Shown in pieces: positions 16,564-26,275 of a stretch of DNA of 64,000 bases. The stretch's first letter is position 1; each line of letters starts with the position of its first letter. The notes beneath the pieces are model-generated. The model had not been told where the DNA came from, searched no databases, and saw nothing but the letters and a program-made list of their open reading frames with translations. Source of the stretch: Methanosarcina acetivorans C2A (GTDB lineage: Archaea; Halobacteriota; Methanosarcinia; Methanosarcinales; Methanosarcinaceae); NCBI RefSeq assembly GCF_000007345.1, contig NC_003552.1, forward strand, positions 4,216,001-4,280,000. Direction: 5' to 3'. A program made the translations under genes and the position numbers.

Positions 16564-18789
16564 TTGAAGAAAATAAATTCCCTACTGTTTGCATTTATGA
16601 TCTTATTTCCGTGTTTTTACGGCAGTTCTTCCCTTGCCGCCGGAAGTTCCGAAAACTTCGAGTTGTCCCAGAACAATACTTCTCTTTCAGAACCTTCGAT
16701 TGAAACGGCTCCCCTGAACCCTGACTTTCTGGAACCTGAAGGCTCAGAGTCAACTGACCCTATTTCTTCTTCTGAAGAGGAAGATTTTTCAGGTACCGGA
16801 TATACTCCATCTCCGGTAAGCCTATCAGGGCTTTCAAGGCCTGCCGAAAGGCTTTTACTTAGAGCATCAGCTTCGGAACTCCCCGCAACTTTCGATCTGC
16901 GCACTGAAGGCCTGGTTAGCTCTGTGCAAAACCAGGGAAATACCGGAAGCTGCTGGGCTTTTTCAAGCCTTGCATCCTTTGAATCTTACATTCTGGGGGC
17001 AGAAGGAGAAAGTTGGGACTTTTCCGAAAATAACATGAAAAACCTCGTTACAAAATACTATTCCGACGGTTTTGACTTTGATGTCAATGACGGAGGAAAC
17101 GCTTTCATGGCTATGGCATACCTTGCCCGATGGGCAGGGCCTGTAAACGAAACTGAAGACCCTTTTAGTGAGACCTCTATCTCCTCCCCTACAGGACTTC
17201 CCGTGCAAAAACATGTTCAAGAAGCGCTCATACTGCCTGACAGAACGGGCCCTCTGGACAATGGGGTGATAAAACAGGCACTTATGGATTACGGAGCTGT
17301 GTATTCCACGATGTACATAGATAAAACGATCTATTACCAGGAAAATAACCATGCCTATCTATACACAGGATCGGGTAAAGTCAACCATGCAATAACCATC
17401 GTAGGCTGGAACGATTCATTTGACAGGAACATGTTCAAACAAATCCCCGCAGGAGACGGGGCTTTTATTGTAAAGAATAGCTGGGGCGAGTCCTGGGGGG
17501 AAGGAGGATATTTCTATATTTCCTATTATGACACCAGGCTCGGATACGAAGAAAATGCCGTGTTTACGGCTGCAGAGCAGGACAACTTTGACTACAATTA
17601 CCAGTATGATCCACTCGGATGGATAAATCAGATCGGGTACTCCGGATCTTTAACTGCCTGGGGTGGCAATGTATTTACTTCGGGAGGGGACGAAATACTT
17701 GAGGCTGTAGGATTCTATACTACGGATCTCGATACGGCTTACGAGATATATGTTTACAAAAACCCGACAGATGGTCCCCTCAGTCAGTCGGGGAGTTTTG
17801 TTGCAAATGAAAACGGGACCTGTGCATTTCCTGGCTACCATACTCAGCTGCTGAGCTCGCCAGTAGACCTGAGTGCAGGGGAAAAATTTTCAGTGGTTAT
17901 CAAGTTCAGCAATCCTTCCTCCGAAAACCCGCTTGCCCTTGAGTATAAGCTTTCCGGTTATAGCAGCAAGGCACGGGCCAATTCCGGAGAAGGTTATATC
18001 AGTTCAAATGGAATCAGCTGGCAAGACCTGACATTAGTAGAAGATAAAGTATACGACTATTCCGAAGCAAACCTCTGCATAAAGGCTTTCACCATTGTTA
18101 GCGGTCTCCCTGAGGCTGACTTCTCGTCAAATATCACCAGCTGGGTTTCTCCTCTTACAGTCCAGTTTACCGACCTCTCTAAGGATGCCTTTTCCTGGGA
18201 ATGGGACCTGAACGGGGACGGAATTGTGGACTCAACAGCCCAAAACCCGGTCTATACCTATAGCTCCAACAAAACTTATACCGTTTCGCTGAATGTCAGC
18301 AACAGGAACGGGCTTGACTCCGAGACAAAGACCAATTACATAACAGTTGCCCCACTCTCAATCCTCTCTGCAAGCCCAAACGAAAATGTTACAACCTATG
18401 AAGAAGAAGGGGAGCAGGCGTTCAGCATCAGCACAAACCATAACAGCACTGTACGCTGGTACCTTAACGGGGTGTTAAAGAGTTCCGAATCCGGTGTTAC
18501 AAGCAGCTCCTATTCCAACAGTGCCCTCTCCCCCGGAACTTATACTGTTACCGCTCGCGCTGTAACAGGAAGCGAAACGGTTGCACGCACCTGGACCTGG
18601 ACAGTCCGCGACTGGAACCCCTGGGACGATTCGACCTCTCAGGAAGGAACTGACATAAGCACAGGAGAACTCCAGGAAGCGATACATGTCTATAAAAACA
18701 ATCTCCCTGTCCCGAACACAGGGGTAGAACTGACAAGTTCCAGGCTCGAGGAACTTATATGGCTCTGGCGTGAAGGGTCTGCAAATTGA
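16564..18789 (+). CDS. Secreted papain-family (C1A) cysteine protease with PKD domain
   Basis: A 741-residue exported protein. Signal peptide is residues 1-26. An acidic linker leads into the peptidase core: oxyanion Gln124, N-T-G-S-C-W-A-F-S with nucleophile Cys130, V-N-H-A-I with His275, and K-N-S-W-G-x-S-W-G with Asn305. A lectin-like beta region follows (about 330-515), then a PKD domain (A-D-F-S ... W-E-W-D-L-N-G-D-G ... Y-T-V-S-L) and a W-T-W-T-V-R surface-protein repeat. It lacks a membrane anchor, so it is probably released or held by the S-layer. The start is TTG 16564. Substrates are likely extracellular proteins. Confidence 0.92.
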   Translation: MKKINSLLFAFMILFPCFYGSSSLAAGSSENFELSQNNTSLSEPSIETAPLNPDFLEPEGSESTDPISSSEEEDFSGTGYTPSPVSLSGLSRPAERLLLRASASELPATFDLRTEGLVSSVQNQGNTGSCWAFSSLASFESYILGAEGESWDFSENNMKNLVTKYYSDGFDFDVNDGGNAFMAMAYLARWAGPVNETEDPFSETSISSPTGLPVQKHVQEALILPDRTGPLDNGVIKQALMDYGAVYSTMYIDKTIYYQENNHAYLYTGSGKVNHAITIVGWNDSFDRNMFKQIPAGDGAFIVKNSWGESWGEGGYFYISYYDTRLGYEENAVFTAAEQDNFDYNYQYDPLGWINQIGYSGSLTAWGGNVFTSGGDEILEAVGFYTTDLDTAYEIYVYKNPTDGPLSQSGSFVANENGTCAFPGYHTQLLSSPVDLSAGEKFSVVIKFSNPSSENPLALEYKLSGYSSKARANSGEGYISSNGISWQDLTLVEDKVYDYSEANLCIKAFTIVSGLPEADFSSNITSWVSPLTVQFTDLSKDAFSWEWDLNGDGIVDSTAQNPVYTYSSNKTYTVSLNVSNRNGLDSETKTNYITVAPLSILSASPNENVTTYEEEGEQAFSISTNHNSTVRWYLNGVLKSSESGVTSSSYSNSALSPGTYTVTARAVTGSETVARTWTWTVRDWNPWDDSTSQEGTDISTGELQEAIHVYKNNLPVPNTGVELTSSRLEELIWLWREGSAN

Positions 18790-18809
18790 AAAAAAAGTTT
18801 AGCAACAAC

Positions 18810-18843
18810 CGGGAAACTGAATCAGGGTTTCCCGTTTCTTTTT
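18810..18843 (+). terminator. Hairpin terminator after the protease gene
   Basis: CGGGAAAC (18810-18817) pairs with GTTTCCCG (18827-18834) around a 9-base loop and is followed by TTTCTTTTT. It begins 21 bases after the stop codon. Confidence 0.7.
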
Positions 18844-18952
18844 AAATTTGCTTTTTAGTTCTTGTTTAGTTTTTTTAACTTCTTTTCAGTTCCTCTCTTA
18901 ATTACTTTCTTATTTTTCTTTGATTCCTTTCTTGATTTTTCCTTTCCTTCGA

Positions 18953-19192
18953 TTATTTTTCTTTTTCCAGAGTCTGTTCGACTCCTTCCCCTATTTTTAC
19001 ATTCATAAGAAAATCGTCAACAGTTGCAAGAAGAGAACCGATTTTCTCGGAATGAAAGCGCACAGCAACCCTTTCATCACTGATTTCACTTTCCATACTC
19101 CTCAGGTTGTCCGGGGAAAGGGCTTTGAGGATTCTGGTTGCCGATTGTCTTGACTTTGGGTCAGGAAACTCAATTGTACCTGTGATTTTCAT
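18953..19192 (-). CDS. pcc1: KEOPS complex subunit Pcc1
   Basis: A 79-residue protein of Pcc1 length: I-T-G-T-I-E-F-P-D-P-K at the start, I-L-K-A-L-S-P-D-N in the first helix, R-V-A-V-R-F-H-S and V-D-D-F-L-M-N-V-K. Pcc1 dimerises and holds Kae1 in the KEOPS complex, which makes t6A37 in ANN-decoding tRNAs. It lies downstream of recJ on the same strand with a 148-base gap. Pcc1 and RecJ-like genes are often neighbours in archaeal genomes. Confidence 0.88.
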   Translation of the reverse strand: MKITGTIEFPDPKSRQSATRILKALSPDNLRSMESEISDERVAVRFHSEKIGSLLATVDDFLMNVKIGEGVEQTLEKEK

Positions 19193-19340
19193 AAATATGC
19201 CTCGTGCGTTTTTTCCTAATTCCCTGCTTTTTCCTTTTTATTGTTTAGTTTTTGCTGTTTTTCTTCTTATTGCTTAGTTTTCTGCCATTTCATATTTTCC
19301 TGCTTAATTCCCTTTTTTTACGTTTACTGCTAATTTCTTT

Positions 19341-20678
19341 TTACTTTGCCTTCCCACTGATATTTTTCCTGAGCTGGTCTCCTATGATCTGGTCAACGAT
19401 GCTCAGAAACTCTTCCGTACTTCCTAAGGGAATTGAGGCCCCGGATGCGACACTATGCCCGCCTCCGTTTCCACCGACTGCACCTGCAGCTTCCCTGAGG
19501 GCAAAGGCAAGGTCAAGGCCTCTTGATACAAGTTCGCGGGTCCCCCTGGCAGAAACCTTCAGGATTCCCTCGGATTCGTTTACGCAGATGAAGGGGAGTT
19601 CGGGGTGAAGGTATCTGACCACGGTTGTGGCAAGGCTTCCTGTAGAGAGGGCATCAACCGTGTTGATGTACCAGATGTTTTCCCCTTTACGGGTTTTTTC
19701 CACGCTTTCCCGGATATCCATAGCAAGGTTCTTTTCATGCTCCTTTGTAAGAGAGAGGGCTTCTCCAACAATGGTCGGGTCTTTCAGACAAAGCGCAAGG
19801 GCAAGCCCGTAAACCTTTTGCTTCCCGCAGGTATTGAGAATGGAGATGAAGTCATATACGTTATGCACCAGCTCCCGGTTCAGCAAAAAGATGTCTCCTA
19901 TGACGGCTTCGATTGCCTCAGTACTTGCCTGCCTGACAAGTTTCAGGGCAATGGCACTTGCAAGTTTCGATACCTCTTCTTCGGACAGGTTTTCAATGTT
20001 TCCGGAAAGCCCTAACTGATTTAAGAATTCGGCTGCTTTTTCCGGGTAGCCGGTTACATCCAGGAAAGGTTCCGTGCTGTATGCGAGTACATCCGCAAGG
20101 GCTCCATCCCCCACCTTCAGCCCTTTCCTGATGGACACGACTCCTGCTTTCAAGGCTTCGTCCAGAATAAAAGCGTTTGCAGTCCGGAAAAGCTGCCTGT
20201 CTCCGACTGCGCCTGCAATTGCCAGCCCTGCAAGGTCGATGTTTCCTGTCCCGAGTTCTCTGGCTACAAGATAGCAGGTGCCTGAAGCCGAGATATCCGT
20301 TGCCCCGTCGATTCCTACTAGATGGGCGTTTACCATGACTTTTGCAGGGGACTGCCCTACCGGCTTGTGGTGGTCAAGCACCACGACGTCGGCCGCAACC
20401 TTAGCTGTAAGTTCCGGTTGTCCGCTGCCCATATCACAGAAAATGACCATGTCTCCTTTCGATACGGTCCTGTTCACTTCTTCGATTACAGTCTCGTCCA
20501 GTTTCCCTGCTATTGAAAGCTGGAAACCTATACCTGCTCGTAACAGAGTCAGGGCCATGATCCCGGCTGAAGTCAGCCCGTCGGCATCATTATGTGAAAC
20601 TATGCGCACAAATCTATGCTTCCGGATTTTATCGGCTGCATTTTTTGCAAGGTTAATCAGTTTTTCAAGCTCGCTCAA
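19341..20678 (-). CDS. recJ: Archaeal RecJ-like DHH-family single-strand nuclease
   Basis: A 445-residue protein with the RecJ/DHH motifs: S-H-N-D-A-D-G-L-T-S (motif I), F-C-D-M-G-S-G, V-V-L-D-H-H-K-P (DHH), a mid G-D-R-Q region, and a C-terminal DHHA1 segment with G-G-N-G-G-G-H-S-V-A-S-G. Archaeal members include the GINS-associated nuclease that works with the Cdc45-MCM-GINS replisome and in repair. The key acidic and His residues are present. TTG 20678 is the apparent start. TATA-like elements (about 20715-20755) stand upstream on its strand. Confidence 0.9.
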   Translation of the reverse strand: MSELEKLINLAKNAADKIRKHRFVRIVSHNDADGLTSAGIMALTLLRAGIGFQLSIAGKLDETVIEEVNRTVSKGDMVIFCDMGSGQPELTAKVAADVVVLDHHKPVGQSPAKVMVNAHLVGIDGATDISASGTCYLVARELGTGNIDLAGLAIAGAVGDRQLFRTANAFILDEALKAGVVSIRKGLKVGDGALADVLAYSTEPFLDVTGYPEKAAEFLNQLGLSGNIENLSEEEVSKLASAIALKLVRQASTEAIEAVIGDIFLLNRELVHNVYDFISILNTCGKQKVYGLALALCLKDPTIVGEALSLTKEHEKNLAMDIRESVEKTRKGENIWYINTVDALSTGSLATTVVRYLHPELPFICVNESEGILKVSARGTRELVSRGLDLAFALREAAGAVGGNGGGHSVASGASIPLGSTEEFLSIVDQIIGDQLRKNISGKAK

Positions 20679-21558
20679 AACCTATCACTCATAAAACTCA
20701 ATATCAAAGTCAGAAACCCGGTATATAGACCGATATATTTTCGATATATATAATACTTAGTTGCCAGCTCACGAAAGATGCCAATCTATACTGGCTTGAT
20801 AATATAAAATATTCTACTGTCTAATAAATCATTCCTGATCTATCAACTGCCTAATAAAGAAATTTGTATAAAGATTAATGCTCAAAACGGTTTTGTTTTC
20901 AGTTCTCTGGACTCTTATCTTTTAGACTAACGGTTAACCTGATTAATGAACTCGACCTAGTTATATCTAAAGCTTCAAAAACCTGTATCCGGGTTCCCAT
21001 AAAGGAGGGAATGAAAAAAAGCAGGTAGGGTAGGGGAAAGGGAAGGGGGAATAGGAAGAAAAGGGAGACAGGGGATAAGGGGTGAAAGATTTGAAAGCTT
21101 CTTTTTGATCGGTTCGGGATGAAAAATATCTGTTTTCCTGGTTTAAAGGGTTTGTTTAAAAAAGTTATGAAAAAGGGTCGGAGTTGAAAGGAAAGGGTTT
21201 CTCCTCTCATATTTTGGCGGTTGTTGAAAGGATGGGAGGTGCCTTATCCGACCCTGGTGTTCTTATAGTTGTCAAGCTATGCACACTTGATATTTATTGT
21301 AACACTCTCATACTATTTATATTTTATGAGGGAGTTGTCGGTGTGTGTTAAAGAAAAGTATCACTTGCCTATTAAGTATGAAGCTATTTAGTTCAGGATG
21401 AAAAAAAATCTGTTTTTCAGGCTTCAAGGATATAATTAAGAGCTCATCCTAAAATCAATTATTAACGCTTCTTTACTTTTTTCTTCCTATTGATTATTGG
21501 TTTTTTATAAGTTTTTTCTTTCGATAAAAAAATAGCCTCTTATGTATATGTCCATATC
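20679..21558. other. Long intergenic region left of the IS21-type element
   Basis: No supported gene. The left 100 bases carry TATA-like promoter elements for recJ. A purine block (about 21003-21090) on the plus strand opens a long but pyrimidine-biased minus-strand frame that I reject. The right end is AT-rich up to the element boundary at 21559. Confidence 0.6.
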
Positions 21559-21654
21559 TGTCAAGGGCGGTTAACTTTTTTCCATTTTGGGCGGTTTAGA
21601 ATTTGCCAACCTTTTAATATAAATTTTACTCAATTTTTCATAAACTTTTAGAAA

Positions 21655-22428
21655 TTACTGGCATATATTTCCTGTTTTTATTCCCTGTTTCTTCCTTTCT
21701 TTCAGCCTGTAACTTTCCCCTTTGATGTTAATCGTAGTTGAATGGTGGAGAATCCTATCAAGTACAGCAGCCGCTATTACATGGTCCTTGAATATCTCTC
21801 CCCATTCTCCATATGATTTATTTGATGTCAAGATCGTTGAACTCTTTTCATACCGTCTTGAGATCAGCTGAAATAGGCAGTGAGCTCCTTCTTCGTCAAA
21901 TGGGAGATACCCTATTTCGTCAATTATCAGCACTTTATATTTCATCAAGTCCCTTAGTTTCTTTTCAAGCATTCCTTCTCGATTTGCTATTTTCAACTTC
22001 TCGATAAGGTTTCCTGTATTGGTAAAGTAAACCGAAATCCCTGCTTTTGCTACTTCAATCCCAAGAGCGATTGCAAGATGAGACTTTCCAACTCCGGGAG
22101 GACCAAGGAAAACGACATTCTCTGAATTATGAACAAATCTCAAGGTTGCAAGGTCTTCGATTGCTTTTTTATCAATGGATTTCTGAAATTCAAAATCGAA
22201 TTCCTCAAGAGTCTTTTTAACGGGAAAAACTGCACTTTTCATCCTTCTCTCAATTGCAACAGCTTCTCTGTGTTTCTTTTCCTGTTCAAACAAGTAATCA
22301 AGGACTTCCATTGTTGTCTTGTTGTCCCTTGCAGCAATTTCAAGGTAGTTATCCAGAAGCTCTTCGATAGAATTAAGTTTCAGGTATTGCAGGTTATTGT
22401 GAAGTCTCTCATAGGTGAAGTTGTTCAT
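21655..22428 (-). CDS. istB: IS21-family helper ATPase IstB
   Basis: A 257-residue AAA+ ATPase with G-P-P-G-V-G-K-S (Walker A, residues 109-116) and L-I-I-D-E (Walker B, 167-171). An arginine-rich C-terminal region ends D-R-I-L-H-H-S-T-T-I-N-I. It is the target-selection partner of the IstA transposase. Its ATG overlaps the istA stop in ATGA, the usual IS21 coupling. The gene is intact. Confidence 0.93.
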   Translation of the reverse strand: MNNFTYERLHNNLQYLKLNSIEELLDNYLEIAARDNKTTMEVLDYLFEQEKKHREAVAIERRMKSAVFPVKKTLEEFDFEFQKSIDKKAIEDLATLRFVHNSENVVFLGPPGVGKSHLAIALGIEVAKAGISVYFTNTGNLIEKLKIANREGMLEKKLRDLMKYKVLIIDEIGYLPFDEEGAHCLFQLISRRYEKSSTILTSNKSYGEWGEIFKDHVIAAAVLDRILHHSTTINIKGESYRLKERKKQGIKTGNICQ

Positions 22429-23668
22429 TCAAAACCACCTTCACTAAATATTTCATAGACATCAAGAGACCTTTTTTCAACTTCGGGATCTGAGAACTTC
22501 AACGGGATCTGTGAATCTTTTTTGCATTTTGAGTTCTCTTTAAGAATCTCACTCAGGAGACCCTGGAAATGTTCCTTTTTCCTTGAAACTCTGCAGTTTC
22601 CAGGAAGGATTTCATGTTCACAGACTTTCTCATAATCAACATAGACCTCGAATATTCCTTCAAGGATCTGAAGCTCTGCAGTTCTCCCTGCAAACCTGTA
22701 AGGAACAGAATACTTATTCCAAGGAACGAAATATAACAGTCTCTGGAGACCTTTCTGGTCTCCTTATGGACAACTTTGTAAGGAGGAACCTGATCCAGAG
22801 GGCTCAGTTTCTCCTCCTTAAAGCGTTCAAGAGGGATTTGATAGGTTGTTCCGTGGACAGTTGAATTTACCCTTTCCAACCAACTGTGAACTTGGGCGTT
22901 CAGGTCTTCGAGAGAGGTAAACCTTCTTCCAAGGAAGAAATCCCTCTTGACGAAACCGACTGTATTTTCAATTTTCCCTTTTGTCTGAGGCCTGTAAGGC
23001 CTGCATAACCTTGGAATAAAACCAAAGCATTTGAAGAAATCCTCAAACTGTGGGTTCCATTCGGAATCTGATGATTTTAAGGCTCTTTTGATAACAACCT
23101 GTTTCATGTTATCATAGAGGATCTCCTGTGTAAATCCTCCAAAGTACTCAAAAGCGTTCAGATGACACTGAATAAGAGTGGGAGTGTCTATGCTCAGTGT
23201 AAATTCAACATATCTCATTCTGGAATATCCAAGAATCATGTTGAAGCAAAAGAGTTTCTTTACCTTTCCATCAACCTCAACTGTTCCCATCTCTGCCCAG
23301 TCAACCTGAGCCTGTACACCTGGTTTTGTTTCATAGCGGAGTACAGCAGGGACTCCCTGTTTAGGTCGGACTTCTCTTACGAAGTCCTTGACTATGGTTT
23401 TTCCTCCATCAAAACCCATTTCTTTGATTTCCCTATAAAGGCGAACAGCAGTATAAGGACCTTCTTTGAGTTTTTCTTGTATGTAAGGTTTGAAAGGATC
23501 AAGTTTACTCGGTTTTGGCGGACGTTTCTGAGGTTCTGGGGCAGTTTTCTTTTTAAGATATTTCCTCACAGTTTCCCTAGCATAACCTGTTCTTCTAGAG
23601 ATCTCACTGATGCTGAAGCCTTGTGAATACAAATCTCGTATCAATAGCCATTCCTCCGTTTTCAGCAT
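22425..23668 (-). pseudogene. istA: IS21-family transposase IstA, frameshifted
   Basis: The N-terminal helix-turn-helix (residues 14-38) and the DDE core are present: Q-V-D-W with Asp123, L-Y-D-N with Asp186, and K-I-E-N with Glu234. After I-S-F-L-G (about base 22728) the frame is lost. Shifting by one base restores N-K-Y-S-V-P-Y-R-F-A-G-R and a normal C-terminus that ends in the ATGA overlap with istB. One indel near 22725-22730 thus truncates the product at 22553 with about 50 aberrant residues. Confidence 0.88.
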
Positions 23669-23756
23669 TATCTACAATCCTCGAACTTTTCACAAGGATT
23701 GAGAATTGGAAGTTTTTAAACCGCCGAAATTGGAAGATTCTTAACCGCCCTTGACA

Positions 23757-24738
23757 ATATCATTGTTTTAATGGGGAATTCCATAAATTTCTCATAGGGG
23801 GTTTCTATGATTGAAAGAATTTTAGATCAGATAGTAGCAGAGAAACCAAACAAAACTGGAATGTGTTTAACCGTATTTTTTTAGAAAAACAATTCGATAT
23901 AAAAATGTACATGTGCATAAAAAGTCAATCTGTAATTAGAGAGAACTGGAAGCAAAAAATCACTCCCGAAGTTTTGTTTCTCCTGTTTGGTCTGAAAATT
24001 TTCCCTGACACGGTTCTCACTTCGTTCCTTAATCTTTGATATGTATTTGCAAAGAAAACCTCAGTTATTCCGAGCAGTTTTTAATATGTAAATTATTCTA
24101 TTTTATGGATCAGTTTCAGAACTGAATACCCTCTACATTTTTAAAATATACTCTGCCTTCTTTTTTGGTGAAGCTGATCTTATGCTGGATATTTCTTGAT
24201 TACTTTCAGCCAGTTTGACTACTTCTTATATATTTAGGATGTTTTATCTCTTAACAAAATGGGGGTTAAAAAATGTTTATAAAAGTACATTACCCGGTTT
24301 GTGATACTGATGTTTATCATAATGTAAGGTTGCACGCTTTTGAGCATCTGAATTTTGAGGGAGGGAGGGAGGCTTGCAGGTATGCGGTTGAAGGCGACAG
24401 GGAATAGAACCTGGTAAAAAAATAAGGAGTAAAAATAAGAAGTAAAAAAATAAGGAGTAAAAATAAGAAGTAAAAAAATAAGGAGTAAAAATAAGAAGTA
24501 AAAAAATAAGGAGTAAAAATAAGAAGTAAAAAAATAAGGAGTAAAAAATAAAGAATAAGAAAAAGATGAATTTTAAAGGTGAGAAATGCAGCCCGAACCG
24601 GCGCATAAAAACCCCTACGGTCGGAAACGAATTGTGTTTTTATACGGGACCAATACCTGCAAAATCTCTCCGGGGGTCAACTTAATTAATAAGAAAGTAT
24701 ATAGTTAGAAAAGCGGCAGGGCGCCCTGCCAGCTTTGA
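23757..24738. other. Intergenic region between the IS element and tRNA-Gly
   Basis: No convincing full-length gene. A 25-residue ATG frame at 23807-23884 (M-I-E-R-I-L-D-Q-I-V-A-E-K) with a GGGGG site before it may be the stub of a truncated gene. A 28-bp tandem array lies at 24415-24550, and a TATA-like element (AGTATATAGT, about 24693) precedes the tRNA. Confidence 0.6.
24415..24550. repeat. 28-bp A-rich tandem repeat, about 4.8 copies
   Basis: TAAGGAG recurs every 28 bases (24423, 24451, 24479 and so on). Each unit holds TAAGGAGTAAAAATAAGAAG and a run of seven A. The array is non-coding and purine-only apart from T. Confidence 0.9.
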
Positions 24739-24810
24739 ACATCAGTAGTGTAGCGGTCATCACCGGGCGTTGCCAACGCTCGAACCCGGGTTCGAATCCC
24801 GGCTGGTGTA
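24739..24810 (+). tRNA. tRNA-Gly (anticodon GCC)
   Basis: The cloverleaf folds fully. The 7-bp acceptor stem is ACATCAG/CTGGTGT with one G-U pair. The D arm has AGCGG in its loop. The anticodon stem GGGCG/CGCTC holds the loop TTGCCAA with anticodon GCC at 24772-24774. The T arm is CCGGG-TTCGAAT-CCCGG, and the discriminator is A24810. CCA is not encoded. Position 1 is A, unusual for glycine tRNAs, which normally start with G. No intron is present. Confidence 0.92.
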
Positions 24811-25129
24811 TATTTTTATTCTGACTTTGCCTTTATGAATTGTGACTTTCTTTTTTCTTTTCTTTTTTCTCTGGCATGAAAGTACCTGATTTGAAAAGTG
24901 CTTTCATTACTTTGTGCCTGCTATTCGAAGAACTTCATGTTTGTTTTTCTGCTCTTTTTACTGATTTTTGATGGTTCTTGATCAGGTTGTTTATTCTGAA
25001 CACCCGAAGCTGGAATTTTTTGTTTTTTCTCTTCTGCTCCTTGAAGAGCTGAAATTGTCTCATCTGGCCCGAAAGAAAAAAAGAACACGCGAATTCCCGC
25101 TGGTATTAAGAGAAAACGAGAACTGCATA
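24811..25129. other. Gap between tRNA-Gly and the MscS gene
   Basis: About 320 bases. A T-rich tract (24811-24880) just after the tRNA can end its transcript. Short frames on both strands lack ribosome-binding sites and family features, so no gene is called. Confidence 0.55.
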
Positions 25130-26080
25130 TCATCCTTTTTCCGGAGCTTTCATAAGGTCGATACTCGTTGCGGTTCCCACCATGATATCCTCTTCTTTTT
25201 CCAGGAATTCCAGAATGTTTGAGATAAGAAGGTGGCTGATTGCTCTCCTTTTTCTGGGATCTACCACATACCTCAACCGCATTTCGATCCAGTTTTCCTG
25301 CATCTTTGTGTAGAGTTTTGTCTGCACATCATAGGTTGTAATGAAATATTTTTTCCCCATGAGACTGAGTTCCTTCTGCGCCATGTCCTCAAACTCCCCT
25401 ACAATCGGTCCGGCGGTTTTAAGGGCAATTTCTTCGGCTTTTTTCCAGTTGCTGCCGTAAATCAGCATAACCCGGATTTCGTCCCAGATAAAGGAATAAT
25501 CCCGCGTATAGTTTTTTATCGTCTGGTTGAGGGCAAAGCTGTTAGGGATCTGGAGAATCCTTCCTGTATACTGGTCTGCATCCACCCATTCCCGGATTTC
25601 CATAATTGTTGTGCTGAAACTTCCTATATCGAGCACGTCGCCTACATTGTCCCCGACCTGGATCCTGTCACCTGCTTTGAAAGGGCGGGATATGATTATG
25701 AGCACTCCTCCGGCTATGTTTCTCAGGAGGTCCTGAAGGGCAATTGCAATTCCTGCGCTCAGGATCCCATAGGCAATAAGCAGGGTGCTCGTTCGCTCAA
25801 CCCAGATTGCAAAAAGAGAGGCAACAGCAAAGATGGTGATGAGGATGGATACGGTTTTCCTCAAGGCATATCGGTCTTTTGAAGTCGATACTCTTCTCAT
25901 GATCAGGTTGTCGGCAAGGGAGTTTGCCAGGTAAGCAAGCAGGACGACAACTAAAGAGACAAGAAGAGCATCCAGAAAAAACCGGTTCTGGATAAAAAAG
26001 TCAGTCAGGTACCGGATGTAGGCAAGAAAAAGGATTAAAACCAGCAGGATAAAAACATTCAGTCTCTGGAGAATCCTCAT
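25130..26080 (-). CDS. MscS-family mechanosensitive channel
   Basis: A 316-residue membrane protein. It has N-terminal hydrophobic helices (about 8-25, 36-56, 78-98), then the pore-lining helix I-A-L-Q-D-L-L-R-N-I-A-G-G and the MscS beta domain R-P-F-K-A-G-D-R-I-Q-V-G-D, V-x-D-I-G-S-F-S-T-T and I-P-N-S. It opens under membrane tension to release osmolytes. The C-terminal alpha/beta domain is complete. ATG 26080 is the start, and a TATA-like region lies just upstream on its strand. Confidence 0.93.
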   Translation of the reverse strand: MRILQRLNVFILLVLILFLAYIRYLTDFFIQNRFFLDALLVSLVVVLLAYLANSLADNLIMRRVSTSKDRYALRKTVSILITIFAVASLFAIWVERTSTLLIAYGILSAGIAIALQDLLRNIAGGVLIIISRPFKAGDRIQVGDNVGDVLDIGSFSTTIMEIREWVDADQYTGRILQIPNSFALNQTIKNYTRDYSFIWDEIRVMLIYGSNWKKAEEIALKTAGPIVGEFEDMAQKELSLMGKKYFITTYDVQTKLYTKMQENWIEMRLRYVVDPRKRRAISHLLISNILEFLEKEEDIMVGTATSIDLMKAPEKG

Positions 26081-26275
26081 GCAATTAAATATGAGCCTAT
26101 TTATATATCAATATGGGCAGGCTTATAAGTACTCCGATTTTTTAGAAAAATCGCAGATTTTTCCTGTTATATGATAAGGCTCACGATATTTATTCGGCGC
26201 CTTTAAATATAATAAGTGCAATTTCTGTTTTTCTTCTTCAGACAAAATGAGGCAAAGAGTGAAAGAAGAGATAGT

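Larger units (their letters stand above)
21559..23756 (-). mobile_element. IS21-family insertion sequence with 5-bp target duplication
   Basis: The ends are perfect 16-bp inverted repeats beginning TG and ending CA: TGTCAAGGGCGGTTAA at 21559-21574 and its reverse complement at 23741-23756. A second, inner end repeat (GGCGGTTTA/TAAACCGCC, at 21589-21597 and 23716-23725) is also present, typical of IS21 ends. The bases ATATC flank both sides (21554-21558 and 23757-23761), a 5-bp target duplication. The 2,198-bp element carries istA then istB on the minus strand, overlapping in ATGA. istA is frameshifted, so the copy is probably inactive by itself. Confidence 0.93.

Noticed and set aside
20899-21210. 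103-residue minus-strand frame
   Set aside because: Composition is that of a translated purine/pyrimidine block (Pro/Leu/Phe-rich) with no start signal.
24277-24606. 109-residue minus-strand frame
   Set aside because: It is the translation of the 28-bp A-rich tandem array (Phe/Leu/Ser repeats).
25232-25882. 216-residue plus-strand frame
   Set aside because: It is antisense to the MscS channel gene, whose pore and beta-domain motifs are clear.
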